Positions 41,635 to 50,366 of a stretch of 64,000 nt of DNA are shown in pieces (position 1 is the first letter of the stretch; the number at the start of each line of letters is the position of its first letter). The translations under genes and the position numbers were made by a program. The notes below the pieces were generated by a model, which worked only from the letters and a program-made list of their open reading frames with translations, had not been told where the DNA came from and ran no database searches. The DNA is taken from assembly GCA_938041035.1 (NCBI GenBank), contig CALHYX010000029.1:1-64000 (forward strand), given 5' to 3'. The stretch comes from an uncultured Acidimicrobiales bacterium (GTDB lineage Bacteria; Actinomycetota; Acidimicrobiia; Acidimicrobiales; SHLQ01).

Positions 41635-43011
41635 GTGAGCCGACCAGTCGTCCTCGCCTCCAACCGGGGGCCGATCTCGTTTGCGATAGGAGCCGATGGT
41701 CAACTCGACGCCACTCGAGGGGCGGGAGGGCTCGTTTCCGGCCTCGGCCCCCTGGTCGCCAACACCGAAACCATGTGGGTGGCCGCCGCCCTGTCCGAAG
41801 GCGATCGCGAGGCCGCGTCGGCCGGGGTGATCGAGGCGGAGGGGTTTCGGGTTCGCACCCTGGCGATCGACGACGACGATCTCCAACAGGCCTACGACGT
41901 GGTCTGTAACGAGCACCTGTGGTTCCTGTATCACGGCCTCTTCGACCTCACCCGCTCTCCCGCGTTCGACGAGACCTTCTTCGCCGCGTGGGACGCCTAC
42001 CGTCGCTACAACGAGCGTTTCGCCCACACCTTGATCGACGAGGCTCCCGCCGACGCCGCCGTGCTCGTCCAGGATTACCACCTGAGCCTGGTCGGCCCCC
42101 TCGTCGCGGCGCAGCGACCCGACGTGCGCTGTGTGCACTTCAGCCACACCCCGCTCGCTCCCCCGCACCTGTTCCGCGTCCTGCCCAGCCGGGTCGGCGA
42201 AGAACTCGTCGCCGGACTTGCCGGCCACCATCGAGCGGGGTTCCACACCCCCGAATGGGCGGCGGAGTTTCGGGCGACGGCACAGGAACTCATCGGGGTC
42301 GATCCGGCGACGTTCGTGTCGCCCCTCGGATCCGACATCGATTCGCTCCGAGCGGTGACCACCAGCGCCGAGGGCGAGGCCGAAGCGGAACGGTTGACCG
42401 CATTGGCGGCGGGCCGCCAGATCATCGGCCGCGTCGACCGCGTCGAGTTGTCCAAGAACGTCCTGCGCGGGTTCACGGCGTTTGCGAACCTGTTGCGACG
42501 GCGTCCCGACCTGCACGGAACCGTCGTGTTCGCCGCGGTGCTCTACCCCTCGCGGGGCGGCGTTGCCGCCTATTCGCGCTACGGCGATGAGGTCACGGCG
42601 ACAGCCGATGCCATCAACCGGGAGTTCGGCACCGCTGACTGGCGGCCGGTGGAACTCGACCTGAGCGACAACTTCGCCCGGTCACTCGCCGTCCTGCGCA
42701 AGGCCGACGTGCTGCTCGTGAACCCGATCCGCGACGGCCTGAACCTGGTGGCGAAGGAGGCCGCTCTGTTGAACGAGCGCGATGGCACGGTGGTGTTAAG
42801 CCGCGAGGCCGGTGCCCACGACGAGTTCGCCGACCACGTGCTCAGCATCAACCCGTTCGACCTCGTCGAGACTTCCGTCGCACTCGAGACCGCCTTGGCC
42901 ATGACACCCGCCGCCCGCACGACGATGGCCGCGGGACTGCGCGAGGCGGCCGCGAGTCGGGGTCCATCGGACTGGCTCGCCGACCAACTGCGGGCGGCCG
43001 ACGAGGATTAG
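41635..43011 (+). CDS. otsA: Trehalose-6-phosphate synthase-like GT20 glycosyltransferase
   Basis: A 458-aa GT-B enzyme joining a nucleotide-glucose to glucose-6-phosphate. It has the N-terminal PVVLASNRGPISF, the catalytic-region QDYHL (Asp147), HFSHTPLAPP, and the donor-site NPIRDGLNLVAKEAALLNE. The segment RVDRVELSKNVLRGF replaces the VDRLDYTKGI form of E. coli OtsA and is usual in the actinobacterial subgroup, which also contains pseudoglycosyltransferases such as VldE, so the exact reaction should be tested. The convergent trehalose-phosphatase gene, whose stop overlaps by 4 nt, supports a trehalose role. Confidence 0.87.
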   Translation: MSRPVVLASNRGPISFAIGADGQLDATRGAGGLVSGLGPLVANTETMWVAAALSEGDREAASAGVIEAEGFRVRTLAIDDDDLQQAYDVVCNEHLWFLYHGLFDLTRSPAFDETFFAAWDAYRRYNERFAHTLIDEAPADAAVLVQDYHLSLVGPLVAAQRPDVRCVHFSHTPLAPPHLFRVLPSRVGEELVAGLAGHHRAGFHTPEWAAEFRATAQELIGVDPATFVSPLGSDIDSLRAVTTSAEGEAEAERLTALAAGRQIIGRVDRVELSKNVLRGFTAFANLLRRRPDLHGTVVFAAVLYPSRGGVAAYSRYGDEVTATADAINREFGTADWRPVELDLSDNFARSLAVLRKADVLLVNPIRDGLNLVAKEAALLNERDGTVVLSREAGAHDEFADHVLSINPFDLVETSVALETALAMTPAARTTMAAGLREAAASRGPSDWLADQLRAADED

Positions 43012-43775
43012 CCCTCGCTCACCGACAACTCGTTGAGCAGGTCCACCATGGCTTCGGGCCCCGGCAGAATCACATCGGTGGCCTCGCGCACCGGCTCCGG
43101 AAGCTCCTCGGCGGTGACGGCGATGCACAATCCGTCGAGACCGCGGTCGCGCAGGTCGGCCACGGCCGCGAACGCCGGGAGATCCCCGAGGTCATCGCCC
43201 GCGTAGGCGACGTGGGTCATTCCCACCGACTCCTCGACGATCACCGAACCCTTCGTCCGCTCGATGGGCGGGTGGACCTCCACCGACAGGCGAGCGGGGC
43301 GGGCGACCAGACCGGTGCGCGCCGCGGCCTCGGCCGCCCAGGCCGCCACGTCGTCGCGCACCGCTGGGTCGCTGCGGTAGTGCACGGTCATCGAAAAGCC
43401 CTTCCGTTCGACCCACGACGGCTCGAACCGCTGCTCGGCTGCGTCGGCCACCTCCGCAACCACGTCCGCCCACGTCACGACGTCCGGGTGGGCCCGGTAG
43501 ACGCCGTCGACGCGGGACTCCAGTCCGTACAAACCGGACAGTTCGATCGCCGGAGAAACCACCGTCTCGAGAAACGACACCGGGCGGCCCGACACGACCA
43601 ACAATCGGCCGACCACCGGGGCGAGCGCTTCGAGGGCATCGTTGGCCCCGGTGGCGGCTACGGCTGCGGTGGGGTCACCGACCACATTGCTGAGCGTGCC
43701 GTCAAAGTCACAGAACACGCCGGTGGTGGCCAGGTTCGAGCGCGCTCGCCGTACCCAGTCCTGCGCTGTAGTCAC
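43008..43775 (-). CDS. otsB: Trehalose-6-phosphate phosphatase
   Basis: A 255-aa HAD-superfamily phosphatase that releases trehalose. The nucleophile motif is FCDFDGTLSNV (Asp23, Asp25), motif II is LLVVSGRPVSFL, the trehalose-phosphatase stretch is LSGLYGLESRVDG, and motif IV is YAGDDLGDLPAF. The GTG at 43775 has AGGGAG about 5 nt upstream. It converges on otsA with a TTAG overlap of the two stops, an unusual layout for otsAB, which are normally in one operon. Confidence 0.9.
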   Translation of the reverse strand: MTTAQDWVRRARSNLATTGVFCDFDGTLSNVVGDPTAAVAATGANDALEALAPVVGRLLVVSGRPVSFLETVVSPAIELSGLYGLESRVDGVYRAHPDVVTWADVVAEVADAAEQRFEPSWVERKGFSMTVHYRSDPAVRDDVAAWAAEAAARTGLVARPARLSVEVHPPIERTKGSVIVEESVGMTHVAYAGDDLGDLPAFAAVADLRDRGLDGLCIAVTAEELPEPVREATDVILPGPEAMVDLLNELSVSEG

Positions 43776-43807
43776 GGGGGCTCCCTGGGCGTTCGAAAAC
43801 GCCGCCG

Positions 43808-44440
43808 CTATTCCGAGATGAGTCCGTCGGTACCGGCGATGACGATGATGTTGGCCGCCGCCGCGCGGTCGACCGCGTTGGACGCCACCGCCGGGGCCTC
43901 GGGAACAGCCTGGATGATGTTGGGCGGTGCGCCAAGCAACTCGGCCACGAGGCGGGCGTCCTCGGAGTACCCCTCGCGGTAGTAGATCTTCGAGGTGGCG
44001 GTCGCCTGGGCGTTCGCCGCATCGGTTGCGTAGTTCGCCGCACCGAGTTTGCTGGCCAACGTGCCGGCCAGGCCCGCGACCGCGCCGTCGGTACCGTTGG
44101 CGGTCATCACCAGGACTTCGTTGGGCGGATGGGCAACATCGTCGCTGGGGGGAGGCGGCGGCGCTACGGTCGGCTCCGTTCCGTCCGCTGCCGGGATCGA
44201 GGCATCAGCGCCTCCGTCATCGGCCGCCGAGTCATCGGCGGGCACCGATCCGTCGTCGCTGCCCCCGTCGTCGGTGGCTTCGGTCGTCTCGGGCCCGGCC
44301 GGGGTGACCACTCCGTCGTCGTCGCCGTTGAGCCCAAAGCGCAACAACAACAGGCCGAGCAGTACGGCAACGCCCACGAGGATCGCGCCGCGGCCGGCGG
44401 CGTCGCCCAACGATTTTCCAAGGCCTCCGGGTGCGGTCAT
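43808..44440 (-). CDS. LytR_C-domain membrane protein
   Basis: A 210-aa protein with a short cytoplasmic N-terminus, one membrane helix (ILVGVAVLLGLLLLRFGL), an acidic Ser/Thr/Pro/Asp-rich extracytoplasmic linker (about 40-100) and a C-terminal LytR_C domain (EVLVMTANGTDGAVAGLAG onward). The ATG overlaps the DUF3263 stop by 4 nt. The same order, DUF3263 gene then LytR_C gene, is known in M. tuberculosis (Rv0430, then Rv0431/VirR), where VirR affects envelope vesicles and wall organisation. A wall-related role is therefore likely. Confidence 0.85.
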   Translation of the reverse strand: MTAPGGLGKSLGDAAGRGAILVGVAVLLGLLLLRFGLNGDDDGVVTPAGPETTEATDDGGSDDGSVPADDSAADDGGADASIPAADGTEPTVAPPPPPSDDVAHPPNEVLVMTANGTDGAVAGLAGTLASKLGAANYATDAANAQATATSKIYYREGYSEDARLVAELLGAPPNIIQAVPEAPAVASNAVDRAAAANIIVIAGTDGLISE

Positions 44441-44697
44441 CGGCTCTTCGGCTCCTGGGCCACACGGCCCTCATAGCGGGCCCGACGGCGACGTTCGCGC
44501 AGGCGGCGCAGCCGACGCACGACCAGCGGGTCGTAGTCGATCGCCTCGTCAGCATCGAGCAACTCGTTCAACAGTTGGTAATAGCGGGTCGTCGACAGCT
44601 CGAACTGCTCACGAATCGCCACATCCTTGGGACCGGGCTCGGCCCACCAGGTGCGCTCGAAATCGATGATTTGTTTGTCTCGCTCGGTCAGCGCCAT
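44437..44697 (-). CDS. DUF3263 family protein
   Basis: An 86-aa basic cytosolic protein. The family signature is complete: ERDKQIIDFERTWW, then FELSTTRYYQLLNELLD and YDPLVVRRLRRLRERRR. It looks like a small helix-turn-helix protein and probably binds nucleic acid, but its role is unknown. The ATG at 44697 has GAGG 8 nt upstream; a longer in-frame reading would cross the antiparallel region of tRNA-Thr and is rejected. It is co-translated with the LytR_C gene. Confidence 0.88.
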   Translation of the reverse strand: MALTERDKQIIDFERTWWAEPGPKDVAIREQFELSTTRYYQLLNELLDADEAIDYDPLVVRRLRRLRERRRRARYEGRVAQEPKSR

Positions 44698-44907
44698 CGC
44701 TGCAGCCTCGTCGGTGTGGTTCGCGGAATCAAGGACCCTCGGACGCGCGCAACGCCGCACCCGTGGGAAAGGTCCAGCCAGATACTGGCACACCGCGCCC
44801 CCGGATCTGTGGCACTGAAATTCGGCGCGCTCGTCACGACACCGACGACCGACCCGCACCACGGCATCCGCGCGGGCAAGAGGGGCCGGGGTGACGGGTC
44901 GGGCCGC

Positions 44908-44913
44908 TACCGT
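44908..44913 (+). promoter_or_regulatory. Putative -10 of tRNA-Thr
   Basis: TACCGT ends 9 nt before the mature 5' end. No convincing -35 is seen. Confidence 0.35.
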
Positions 44914-44922
44914 GAGGAACGC

Positions 44923-44995
<73 letters not shown>

Positions 44996-45047
44996 CTGAT
45001 CTCGCAGCCCGTCTCTGTTTCCCTTCTGGGGAGGGGCGGAGCGAGGC

Positions 45048-46424
45048 TCAGTCGTCGTCGCCGATGATGGCGACCGCCAACCCGAACAGGCTCGGTTCGA
45101 TCCGAGCATTGGCGGAGGGGTCGAAGAAGCGCACCGTGACCCATTCCCCCAGAAACAGCGGCGTTTCCACCTCGGTGTCGCCCAGGATGGTGATCGGTAC
45201 GGTCTTGCTGGTCTCACCGGGCAGGAACACGAGCGTGCCGGGGGTAACCGGGACATAGTCGACCCCGGCCTCGGCGAACCCCGTTCCGGACCAGATCTGG
45301 GGCGCGTACTCGACGGTGATGATCTCGCTCGATGGTGCATCGAGCGTGATCGGGATCTGCCACACCTGCGAGCCGCTGTCGCCCTCGGCCGCGCCGACGT
45401 ACCCCGGGATTATGAGCGTGCGATCGTCGACGGGGTCGCAGGCGTCGCCCAGACCATCGCCATCGACATCGCCCACGCCGGGCCCGCCCGCTACGCAGTT
45501 GTCGAACGGGCAGGTCTCCGCGTAGTCCGATAGTACGGGGTTCGACAGATCGGCCTGGTGCGGCGCACCGCAGAGGAACGGCGTGTATCGGATGTCGTGG
45601 TCGAGCCACGCTTTCATCCACGACACGATGTAGCGGCCCATCAACGCCTCGTGGCCGTTGGCCGTGGTGACGCAGAAGTGATCCTCGTCGGCGAACTCCA
45701 TGTAGGACTTCTCCGTCGTGAGGCCCGAGTAGAACGGCGCGGCGTGCAACCCGACCGGGGCGACGACGTCGTCCTCGCAGGCGATGACGAGCGTTGGCGC
45801 GTCGACGGCGGAGAAGTCGGTCGACGTATTCCACGGCGCGAGCGGGATGGCCGCGTCGATCGTCGGGTTGTCGCGGGCCGCGATCAGGGCACCGCCACCA
45901 CCCATCGAATGGCCCATCACCCCGCGGCGATCCGGGTCGACCATTCCGGCGATGGGACTCGAGCCATCAGCGCTCTCTGCCGCGACCAGGTCGAGCGCGG
46001 CGACGAGTTGCGCGGCGCGGCTCGGCGGCTGGTTGAGCGGCGAGTTGGTGGTGATGGTGATGACGACGAAGCCGTGGGCGGCGAGTCGGGGGCCGAGCCA
46101 CGCGATCGTTCCCTCGTTTCCGAGAAAGCCCGGCGATACCGATATCGCCGCAAACGGACCCTCGGTGGTGTTGGCCGGGTACCAGATGGTGCCGCTGCCG
46201 AATCCGGGGGTCGACGTCGGTGAATAGCTGGCGGTCGCGAACGGCCCCTGAGCGGCTTCGAGACCGGCGACGGTGGGCGCCGGGCCCCGCTCGTAGGGGT
46301 TTCCGGTCTGCCCCTCGGCGGCGGGCGCCGCGACCAGATGGGCGGCCAGCAGCGCAGCTGCGACGAGGAACAGGATCGAACGAGGCACCACGGACGGTGA
46401 TGCAGACGTAGCGGTGTTGGCCAT
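45048..46424 (-). CDS. Secreted PETase/cutinase-like polyester hydrolase with TSP3 and Calx-beta regions
   Basis: A 458-aa secreted protein with a Sec signal (about residues 1-38). The catalytic domain (about 41-305) starts GNPYERGPAPT, like PETase and LCC. The triad is Ser173 (MGHSMGGGG), Asp219 (ACEDDVVAPV) and His249 (DHFC). Against Ideonella PETase: Trp185 is kept (Trp198), Tyr87 is Phe100, Trp159 is His172 and Ser238 is Phe250. Cys216 and Cys251 match the extra disulfide Cys203-Cys239, and Cys285 with Cys305 the C-terminal one. A thrombospondin-type-3 loop (GDVDGDGLGDACD, 318-330) and a Calx-beta domain (about 336-450) follow. Likely substrates are aliphatic or aromatic polyesters; cutin-like natural esters are equally possible. 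Confidence 0.85.
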   Translation of the reverse strand: MANTATSASPSVVPRSILFLVAAALLAAHLVAAPAAEGQTGNPYERGPAPTVAGLEAAQGPFATASYSPTSTPGFGSGTIWYPANTTEGPFAAISVSPGFLGNEGTIAWLGPRLAAHGFVVITITTNSPLNQPPSRAAQLVAALDLVAAESADGSSPIAGMVDPDRRGVMGHSMGGGGALIAARDNPTIDAAIPLAPWNTSTDFSAVDAPTLVIACEDDVVAPVGLHAAPFYSGLTTEKSYMEFADEDHFCVTTANGHEALMGRYIVSWMKAWLDHDIRYTPFLCGAPHQADLSNPVLSDYAETCPFDNCVAGGPGVGDVDGDGLGDACDPVDDRTLIIPGYVGAAEGDSGSQVWQIPITLDAPSSEIITVEYAPQIWSGTGFAEAGVDYVPVTPGTLVFLPGETSKTVPITILGDTEVETPLFLGEWVTVRFFDPSANARIEPSLFGLAVAIIGDDD

Positions 46425-46501
46425 GCGGGGCTCCCGGTAGTCGACCCCTGGACCTTACTTCTGACCCCCGGCCGACGCCACGTACGTCGACCGACCGTCG
46501 A

Positions 46502-47410
46502 TCAGCGGGCGATCCCGCGACGGCGGGCAATTTCGAAACAGGCGATCGCGCCCGCGGAGGCCACGTTGAGCGACCCGAGCACACCCTGCATCGGGATGTT
46601 CACCCGAGCGTCACAGCGCTTGGCGACCAGCCGCGACAAACCGCTGCCCTCGGCTCCGAGTACGAGGGCAATCGGCTGATCCGCAACGGCCAGGTCGAAC
46701 AGCGAGTCGTCGGCGGCACCGTCGAGCCCCACCGTCCACACCCCTCGTTCGGACAGCGAGGTGATCGTTGCCGGCAGGCCCGGCACCACCGCCATGTCGA
46801 GGTGTTCGATCGCCCCGGCGGCCGTCTTCGTGACCGTCGGGGTGATGTGGGCGGCGCGATGTTTGGGCAGGATCACCCCGGTGATCCCGGCGCACTCCGC
46901 CGTGCGTAGCAGGGCCCCGACATTGCCCGGGTCGGTCACCCCGTCGAGCAACAGAAGGAAGGGTGTGCGGGAGTCCTCCAGCAGTTCCTCAACCGTGTAG
47001 TCCGGCAGCGGCGCGGCCTTGGCCATCACGCCCTGGCTCGATTGGGTGTGGGTCTCGGAGTCGAACTTGCCGCGAGCGAGTTCGCGAATGGGGATCTTCT
47101 GTTCGTCGGCGAGGTCGATGATGTCGTCGAGGATCGGCGCCGGTTCGAGTTCGGCGGAGAGAACCACCTCGCGGATCTTGCGGCGACCGGCCAACAAAAG
47201 TTCGCGAACGGCCTGTCGGCCCTCGACGTGGTCGCCGCCGAGCACCCGCTTCTTGCTCGGTGTCTCGCGCATGGGCGTGGCCCCTCGTTGGCGGCCACCC
47301 GCGGGTTTTCTCGCGCCGCGCTTGCCCGCCGGACCTCGTTTTCCGCCGCCTTTGGCGGAGCCGCGTCCGGGTCCGCCGGATCCGCGCCGGCGTTGATTTC
47401 GTCCACTCAT
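46502..47410 (-). CDS. rlmB: 23S rRNA 2'-O-methyltransferase of the TrmH/RlmB family
   Basis: A 302-aa SPOUT methyltransferase of 23S rRNA (Gm2251 in E. coli). A 45-residue basic, Gly-rich tail opens the protein, as in many actinobacterial homologues. The substrate-binding domain follows (GDHVEGRQAVRELLLAG). The three SpoU motifs are NVGALLRTAECAG, LVLGAEGSGLSRL and IPMQGVLGSLNVASAGAIA. It lies 21 nt after ispF, so it may belong to the ispD-ispF operon; in many actinobacteria cysS sits between them, but none is here. Confidence 0.92.
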   Translation of the reverse strand: MSGRNQRRRGSGGPGRGSAKGGGKRGPAGKRGARKPAGGRQRGATPMRETPSKKRVLGGDHVEGRQAVRELLLAGRRKIREVVLSAELEPAPILDDIIDLADEQKIPIRELARGKFDSETHTQSSQGVMAKAAPLPDYTVEELLEDSRTPFLLLLDGVTDPGNVGALLRTAECAGITGVILPKHRAAHITPTVTKTAAGAIEHLDMAVVPGLPATITSLSERGVWTVGLDGAADDSLFDLAVADQPIALVLGAEGSGLSRLVAKRCDARVNIPMQGVLGSLNVASAGAIACFEIARRRGIAR

Positions 47411-47431
47411 GCGATCACCATCACCCCAGCG

Positions 47432-47905
47432 TCACACAATGAGGGCGACGGCCCAGCATGCGATGCCTTCGCGCCGACCCAGCGCGCCGAGGCCCTCGGC
47501 CCGCTTGCCCTTGATCGACACCGGCGCGCCCACCACCTTCGTGAGCCCGTCCTGCATGGCCGAACGGTGCGGAGCGAGTTTGGGCGCTTCCAGCACCACC
47601 GAGCAGTCGACGTTGCCGACCTCGTAGCCGGCGGCGCGCACCGCGGCGACGGCTTCGGCGAGCAGCACCATCGAGTCGGCGCCGGAGTAGGCCGGGTCGG
47701 TGTCGGGAAAGAACGAACCGATGTCGCCCAGGGCCGCCGCGCCGAGCAGCGCATCGGTAACGGCGTGGGCGATCACGTCGGCGTCGCTGTGGCCGACCAG
47801 TCCTCGGGAATCAGGGAAGGTAACGCCGCCGAGAACGAGGACCCGTTCGGGGTCGTCGGTGAAGGGATGAATGTCGAACCCGGTCCCCACGCGAGGGATA
47901 CTCAT
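47432..47905 (-). CDS. ispF: 2-C-methyl-D-erythritol 2,4-cyclodiphosphate synthase
   Basis: A 157-aa trimeric enzyme of the MEP isoprenoid pathway. The metal site Asp11/His13 is in GTGFDIHPF, GHSDADVIAHAVTDALLGAA holds the third ligand and the signature, and IGSFFPDTDP and SIKGKRAEGLGALGR follow. Length is that of the family. The ATG at 47905 overlaps the ispD stop by 4 nt, so the two are co-translated. Confidence 0.95.
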   Translation of the reverse strand: MSIPRVGTGFDIHPFTDDPERVLVLGGVTFPDSRGLVGHSDADVIAHAVTDALLGAAALGDIGSFFPDTDPAYSGADSMVLLAEAVAAVRAAGYEVGNVDCSVVLEAPKLAPHRSAMQDGLTKVVGAPVSIKGKRAEGLGALGRREGIACWAVALIV

Positions 47906-48552
47906 CGCGCTCCGAGCAGCACCGCAGCGACATCGAGGTCGTGCGGTTGGGTGATCTTCAGGTTGGTCGGCTCTCCGGTCACAACCACCACCTTGCCACC
48001 GTCGGCTTCGATCAGCGAGGCATCGTCGGTGGCGTCGAGCCCGGAATCGTGAGCGGCTCGAAGGGCGGCGGCGGAGAATGCCTGCGGCGTCTGCACGGCC
48101 AACAGACGGTCGCGATTCACCACGCCCCCGTCGACCTCGCGGATGGTGTCGGTTACCGCGACGGCCGGGACGACCGCCTCGGCGCCGTCCGCGACCGCTT
48201 GGACCACCCGGGCGAACAGTGCCGGCGTCGCCAACGGTCGGGCCGCATCGTGCACGACAATGATGTCGGCGTCGCGGGGAACTGCAGCGAGCCCGGCGCG
48301 AACCGAAGCCGAACGGCTGGCCCCTCCCGCGACGACGGCCGATGAAACGGTGGGTGAAACCTCGTCGACCAGTTGGTCGGGCAGCACCACCACAACGCCG
48401 GAGCAACTGATCCGGGCCGCTTCGATGCCGTGGTCGAGTACCCGCCGGTCGCCCAGTTGGCGAAGTTGTTTCGGGCCCCCGAACCGATCGCCGGAGCCAC
48501 CCGCGACGAGCACGCACCAGACCTGAAAACCGTTTGGATCTGCCGGGGCCAT
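47902..48552 (-). CDS. ispD: 2-C-methyl-D-erythritol 4-phosphate cytidylyltransferase
   Basis: A 216-aa nucleotidyltransferase giving CDP-methylerythritol in the MEP pathway. The CTP-binding loop is VLVAGGSGDRFGGPKQL (Val replaces the first Ala of the usual AAG). VVVHDAARPLATPALF and QTPQAFSAAALRAAHD are signatures. ATG at 48552 or GTG at 48555 are possible starts. It is divergent from the Crp-type gene and coupled to ispF. Confidence 0.94.
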   Translation of the reverse strand: MAPADPNGFQVWCVLVAGGSGDRFGGPKQLRQLGDRRVLDHGIEAARISCSGVVVVLPDQLVDEVSPTVSSAVVAGGASRSASVRAGLAAVPRDADIIVVHDAARPLATPALFARVVQAVADGAEAVVPAVAVTDTIREVDGGVVNRDRLLAVQTPQAFSAAALRAAHDSGLDATDDASLIEADGGKVVVVTGEPTNLKITQPHDLDVAAVLLGAR

Positions 48553-48562
48553 CACTCATCAC

Positions 48563-48568
48563 TAGCAT
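48563..48568 (+). promoter_or_regulatory. Leaderless -10 for the Crp-type gene
   Basis: TAGCAT, 8 nt before the ATG at 48577. It lies 11 nt from the divergent ispD start. Confidence 0.5.
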
Positions 48569-48576
48569 GGCGCCAC

Positions 48577-49236
48577 ATGTCTGATTCACCCCTGCTTCGA
48601 AGTGTCGAACTCTTCGCCGATCTTCCGGACGAACTCCTCGACGAAATCGCGTCCGCCAGCACCAACCGGGATCTGCGTCGCGGCGATGTGATCTTTGAAG
48701 AGGGCGCCGAACCCGACGCGCTGTACATCGTCGAGTCGGGCCGGATCGCCATCGCCAACCGTTCGGTCGACGGACGCGAGTCCGTGGTCGCCCTCATGGA
48801 GCGCGGCGACCTCTTCGGCGAGATGCCGCTCTTCGACGGCCGCACCCGGTCGGCCGAGGCTCGGGCCCTCGAACGCTCCGCGGTGATCTACATCCCCTAC
48901 GCACCCGTGCGGGCGCTGTACGAGGGGCAGCCCCAGCTGCTCTGGCGGGTGGTATCGATGCTGGCCCGCCGCCTCCGGAACATGGACGAAGCGCTCGCCG
49001 ATTCGGTTTTCCTCGATGTCACGGGCCGCACCGCCAAGCGACTCCTGGAGCTGGCCGGCGACGACGAGGAGTTCGTGCTGCCGATCACGCAGGAAGAACT
49101 CGCCGGCATGGTCGGCGCCTCGCGTGAGCGGGTGAACAAGGCGATCGCCAGTTTCGTGAAGCTGGGTTGGATCGAACAGGTCGACCGCCGGTACGTGATC
49201 ACCAATCGTCAGCAGCTGACGATCCGGGCTCGCTGA
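48577..49236 (+). CDS. Crp/Fnr-family transcription regulator
   Basis: A 219-aa regulator with a cyclic-nucleotide-binding beta barrel (about residues 8-120; ALYIVESGRIAIANR, GDLFGEMPLFDGRTRSAEARAL) and a C-terminal helix-turn-helix (ITQEELAGMVGASRERVNKAIASF). The segment VIYIPYAPVRALYEGQP resembles the actinobacterial Crp (Rv3676 of M. tuberculosis). No Cys cluster for Fe-S is seen, so an Fnr-type oxygen sensor is unlikely. The ATG is taken from the leaderless -10. It converges on disA. Confidence 0.88.
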   Translation: MSDSPLLRSVELFADLPDELLDEIASASTNRDLRRGDVIFEEGAEPDALYIVESGRIAIANRSVDGRESVVALMERGDLFGEMPLFDGRTRSAEARALERSAVIYIPYAPVRALYEGQPQLLWRVVSMLARRLRNMDEALADSVFLDVTGRTAKRLLELAGDDEEFVLPITQEELAGMVGASRERVNKAIASFVKLGWIEQVDRRYVITNRQQLTIRAR

Positions 49237-49240
49237 CCCA

Positions 49241-50314
49241 TCAACCCAACTGGTCGAGGATGCTCGCCTCGGTGAGCCGGCTCAGCCCGTCGCGCACGGC
49301 TCTCGCCTGACCGTCGGAGATCCCAATGGCGGCGGCGAGGTCGGGGGCGGTGGAGCGAAGAATCTTCGGAAGCTCACCAAAATGGCCGATGATGGCCTCG
49401 ACATCGTGCTCCTCGATCAGCCGGGGCAGATGGGAGAGCAGGCGGTACCCGCGCGGGGTGACCGAGTCGTCGAGTTCGGACCGTTTGCTGCACACGCCGA
49501 CCGCCTCGGCCACCGCATGGGGGTCGAAGAGCATCTCCCCGGGGAGATCGGCGAGCGTTTCGAGACATTCCTCGATGCCGGTGCTGTCGGCCGGGAAGTA
49601 GTCGCGCAGAACGAACCAGCGCTCGTCGCCAACCCCGCTCATGAGTTCGGCCAACTGCAACTGGATCAACCGGCCTTCCGAGCCGAGCTCGACGATGTCG
49701 ATCTCGATGTCGGCGGCTATCCGGCTGACCAGTTCGGTCTGTTGGAGCACACCGACCACGTCGCGGAACGTGACCAGGTCCTGTACCTCCAGCGCGGACA
49801 GGGTGGCGGTGCGCTCGGTGAGAGCGGTGCGATAGCGGTCGAGGGTGCGCAACGCCTGTTCGGCCCGGTAGACGATCGAGCGCGCCCGCTCGACGGGATG
49901 TTTCTTGTCGCCTACGTACACCGCGATGCTCGACAACCGCTCCGACAGCGACACCACCGGGACGTCGATCGTGCGGGCAACGCGTTCGGCGGTGCGATGA
50001 CGGGTACCGGTTTCCGACGTGGGTACCCGATGGTCGGGTACGAGGTGCACGTTGGCGCGTGCGATGCGGGTGACATCGGCCGACACGATGATCGCACCGT
50101 CCATCTTTGCCAGCTCCGAGAAACGCTGGGGGGTGAAGGCGGCGTCGATCACGAAGCCACCCGAGCAGATGTTGAGCACATCGGGCCCGTCGCCAACGAT
50201 GATGATGGCGCCCATATTGCCCTGGAGGATGCGATCGAGGCCTTCGCGCAACGGCGTTCCCGGCGCGACCTGGCGAATGGCGTGCAGTAGTCGCGCATCC
50301 GATCGCTCGATCAT
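49241..50314 (-). CDS. disA: DNA integrity scanning diadenylate cyclase DisA
   Basis: A 357-aa octameric enzyme making c-di-AMP while scanning DNA for recombination structures. The DAC domain (about 1-145) has the catalytic MDGAIIVSAD and GTRHRTAERVARTIDVP motifs. A helical linker and a C-terminal helix-hairpin-helix RuvA-like DNA-binding region (VTPRGYRLLSHLPRL, GISDGQARAVRDGLSRL) follow. The ATG at 50314 lies 6 nt after a TACCAT -10. It is 52 nt downstream of radA, the widespread radA-disA pairing. Confidence 0.95.
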   Translation of the reverse strand: MIERSDARLLHAIRQVAPGTPLREGLDRILQGNMGAIIIVGDGPDVLNICSGGFVIDAAFTPQRFSELAKMDGAIIVSADVTRIARANVHLVPDHRVPTSETGTRHRTAERVARTIDVPVVSLSERLSSIAVYVGDKKHPVERARSIVYRAEQALRTLDRYRTALTERTATLSALEVQDLVTFRDVVGVLQQTELVSRIAADIEIDIVELGSEGRLIQLQLAELMSGVGDERWFVLRDYFPADSTGIEECLETLADLPGEMLFDPHAVAEAVGVCSKRSELDDSVTPRGYRLLSHLPRLIEEHDVEAIIGHFGELPKILRSTAPDLAAAIGISDGQARAVRDGLSRLTEASILDQLG

Positions 50315-50320
50315 GGGTTC

Positions 50321-50326
50321 ATGGTA
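50321..50326 (-). promoter_or_regulatory. Leaderless -10 for disA
   Basis: TACCAT on the minus strand, 6 nt before the ATG at 50314. Confidence 0.55.
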
Positions 50327-50366
50327 GCCCCCGGCCATCACACCAAGCCCGGGAATGTTCGGGTGG

